Source: JBHJGM01 sp050331815 (GTDB lineage: Bacteria > Verrucomicrobiota > Verrucomicrobiia > Opitutales > JBHJGM01). From it: 64,000 nt of DNA. The translations under genes were made by a program, and so were the position numbers. This document shows, piece by piece, positions 62,708-64,000 of the stretch. Position 1 is the first letter of the stretch, and the number at the start of each line of letters is the position of its first letter. The stretch lies in assembly GCA_050331815.1 (NCBI GenBank), contig JBHJGM010000013.1, positions 72,878 through 136,877 on the forward strand, in the 5' to 3' direction. The notes under the pieces are model-generated. The model had not been told where the DNA came from. It did no database searches and saw only the letters and a program-made list of their open reading frames with translations.

Positions 62708-63249
62708 ATGCGTAGAATTAACCTCCAAGAATTCCACGACAAGGTTGGAGCCTACACGAAGCAAGAATATTTCAGCTAGAGCCTTGGAATTCTTTCAAAT
62801 TTAAGAACCACAACTGGCGCATTCTGGTTTTTCCTGGTGAGATAAACACGCTTAGTGAAGACGTAGTTCGTAACCTTTTGCGAACGTTTTCTTTAGCATC
62901 AGACACCACTGTGTGCTTGAAGACGGCAGAAACAGCTCCGGAATCGACTTCATGTTTTTTGTACGATGTAAATTTTGGGGACTGGAACGACCTGAAATAT
63001 ACCGATCTCTCGTTTCTCTGGTCATATATGTTTGGACGCTCACAGAGTTTGGGAGTGATCTTTACTCAAGAAGGACTTACAATCTTTGGAGGGATATCCA
63101 AACTGGTTGACGCATTTCTCGCTAACTACGGAGGTTATTTTAAAGTAGTTTCGGAATTTAAACAGTTTTGCGTAGAGGAAGCAGGTAGCTTGCATCCAGA
63201 ACATTTTTTGCATAAAATTCGGATTTTCAGAGAATATCTTCATTCTTGA
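62708..63249 (+). pseudogene. Putative immunity gene with a frameshift
   Basis: The ATG at 62708 follows AGGAGG. It starts MRRINLQEFHDKVGAYTKQE and meets a TAG near 62777. A shifted frame continues FQLEPWNSFKFKNHNWRILV, then DLSFLWSYMFGRSQSLGVIF and ends HKIRIFREYLHS at 63249. Joined, the two parts give about 180 residues of normal protein composition. One base lost (or two gained) near 62775 explains the break; a sequencing error cannot be excluded. Confidence 0.55.
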
Positions 63250-63387
63250 CTACACCACGGCCCTATGAAGACGGCATCGGCACGCACAGCTACGTGTGGG
63301 GTGAAGTTTCACGATTCGCAGTCCCGATGCGGCTTGACGGCCGGTTTTGCAAGTTCGATGCTCTTCGTCTTGAGCCCGCAAGTCCAG

Positions 63388-63516
63388 ATATTTCTAGCCG
63401 CCATCGCCGGGTGGATGAACCGTAAGCAGCAGGAGGTTATTGAATATCTGCTGGAGGAGAACCGCGTCCTGAAGCAGCAGTTTGATGCAACGGGCAAAAA
63501 GCTCCGCCTGACTTTT
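63388..63516 (+). pseudogene. 5' fragment of a second transposase of the same IS family
   Basis: AGWMNRKQQEVIEYLLEENR and VLKQQFDATGKKLRLTF match the first 40 residues of the transposase remnant at 60411. The frame then stops at the 87-bp repeat (copy B). Just upstream, 63250-63435, another frame reads YEDGIGTHSYVWGEVSRFAV and DGRFCKFDALRLEPAS, which looks like the tail of an unrelated gene. The region is a mosaic of insertions. Confidence 0.65.
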
Positions 63517-63596
63517 CTCAGTGCACGATTGATTAACGCCGTTTCTGGGTTCTGAAAAACAGAGAAGAGTTCGGGGACTGTCCAACCCGCGCAGCC
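63510..63596. repeat. 87-bp dispersed repeat, copy B
   Basis: Gapless match to 62119-62205 (75 of 87 bases). It ends 8 bp before the first unit of the 36-bp repeat array, so it occupies the place where a leader or trailer anchor would be, but it is more likely part of the IS/mosaic debris because copy A has no array next to it. Confidence 0.75.
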
Positions 63597-63604
63597 ACCC
63601 TGTG

Positions 63605-63998
63605 GCTTCAATGGGGCCCGGCTGATTAGGCCGGGAGAATGGAGACCCGTGCTTTGTCGGAGACCTGAGCCTCACCGCTTCAATGGGGCCCGGCTGATTA
63701 GGCCGGGAGAATGGATGTGACGCAAGCCTTCCCGGAGTCGGAGATCGAGCTTCAATGGGGCCCGGCTGATTAGGCCGGGAGAATCTCAAAAAAAAGTCAG
63801 ACAAAAAAAACCAGAAAAGCTTCAATGGGGCCCGGCTGATTAGGCCGGGAGAATGAAGACCTGTGCTTTGCCGGAGATTAGTGCCTCACCGCTTCAATGG
63901 GGCCCGGCTGATTAGGCCGGGAGAATGAAGCACTGTGCTAAGCCAGAGAATTGTGACAAAACGCTTCAATGGGGCCAGGCTGATTAGGACGGGAGAAT
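63605..63998 (-). CRISPR. CRISPR-like array: six 36-bp repeats, five 34-36-bp spacers
   Basis: Repeats at 63605, 63677, 63749, 63819, 63891 and 63963, each 36 bp, start GCTTCAATGGGGCC and end GGCCGGGAGAAT. The first five are identical; the sixth has two substitutions (CCAGG and GGACG). The inner part can form a CCCGGC/GCCGGG stem with loop TGATTAG. Read on the minus strand the repeat ends in ATTGAAGC, the classic 8-nt crRNA 5' tag, so transcription is probably leftwards. Spacers are 36, 36, 34, 36 and 36 bp. Spacers 1, 4 and 5 are homologous to one another, which is unusual. No cas genes are in the window, and the array may go on past 64000. Confidence 0.75.
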
Positions 63999-64000
63999 AG

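Noticed and set aside
63394..63825. Minus-strand frame with the repeated peptide FSRPNQPGPIEA
   Set aside because: It is produced by reading through the 36-bp repeats with spacers near 36 bp; the last full repeat and the A-rich spacer do not look protein-coding.

Overview
The window reads as a chromosomal piece of a Verrucomicrobiota bacterium, probably Opitutae-like (inference). The clues are a Planctomycetes/Verrucomicrobia-type microcompartment locus, a hybrid two-component sensor with an extracytoplasmic propeller, very long secreted multidomain proteins, and high GC over the first 38.7 kb. From about 38.8 kb the sequence is visibly more AT-rich and mosaic, with an integrase remnant, a tRNA-Arg gene, a YcaO/peptide locus, a polymorphic-toxin (RHS) locus, insertion-sequence debris and a CRISPR-like array at the right edge.

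Region by region. 0-2.8 kb: a microcompartment operon on the minus strand (acetate kinase, two BMC-H shell proteins, PduL phosphotransacylase, an ADP-ribosylglycohydrolase homologue). 2.8-11.4 kb: an epimerase, Lnt, a VapC/AbrB-type toxin-antitoxin pair, SecA, and a STAND-like ATPase with 40-residue C-terminal repeats. 12.1-20.4 kb: twin lipoproteins, UDP-glucuronate decarboxylase, a sigma/membrane-protein operon led by an STN/SLBB-like secreted protein, a royal-jelly-like propeller, an FkbM-like methyltransferase and a metallo-beta-lactamase-fold protein. 20.5-31.4 kb: a 1903-residue secreted di-heme multidomain protein, a flotillin remnant lying in frame behind the TypA stop codon, TypA, an AraC regulator and a hydrolase.

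31.7-38.7 kb is a metal-homeostasis cluster that looks Zur-controlled: two COG0523 GTPases (one with a His-rich loop), a HisI paralogue, a Fur-family regulator, a degenerate FmdB-like protein, a FeoB-like transporter and an FAD oxidoreductase ending in a Cys cluster. Three copies of a palindromic site (best copy AATGAAAGTGACTTTCATT) lie just upstream of three of its start codons.

39.4-49.2 kb holds what I consider the best candidate for an undescribed system: a stand-alone YcaO enzyme, a 44-residue peptide gene with its own terminator, a TonB-dependent receptor, a giant hybrid histidine kinase whose start codon overlaps that of the peptide gene on the opposite strand, a NarL-type response regulator, a ribbon-helix-helix protein and an unrecognised 152-residue protein. 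It looks like a RiPP-type peptide that is made, sensed and re-imported.

50.5-63.5 kb is an RHS locus: two secreted companion proteins, an RHS protein with an internal C39-peptidase-like domain, a toxin tip and immunity gene, then a graveyard of displaced tips, immunity genes and IS fragments. The window ends in six 36-bp repeats separated by 34-36-bp spacers, three of which are homologous to each other, which is odd for a CRISPR array.
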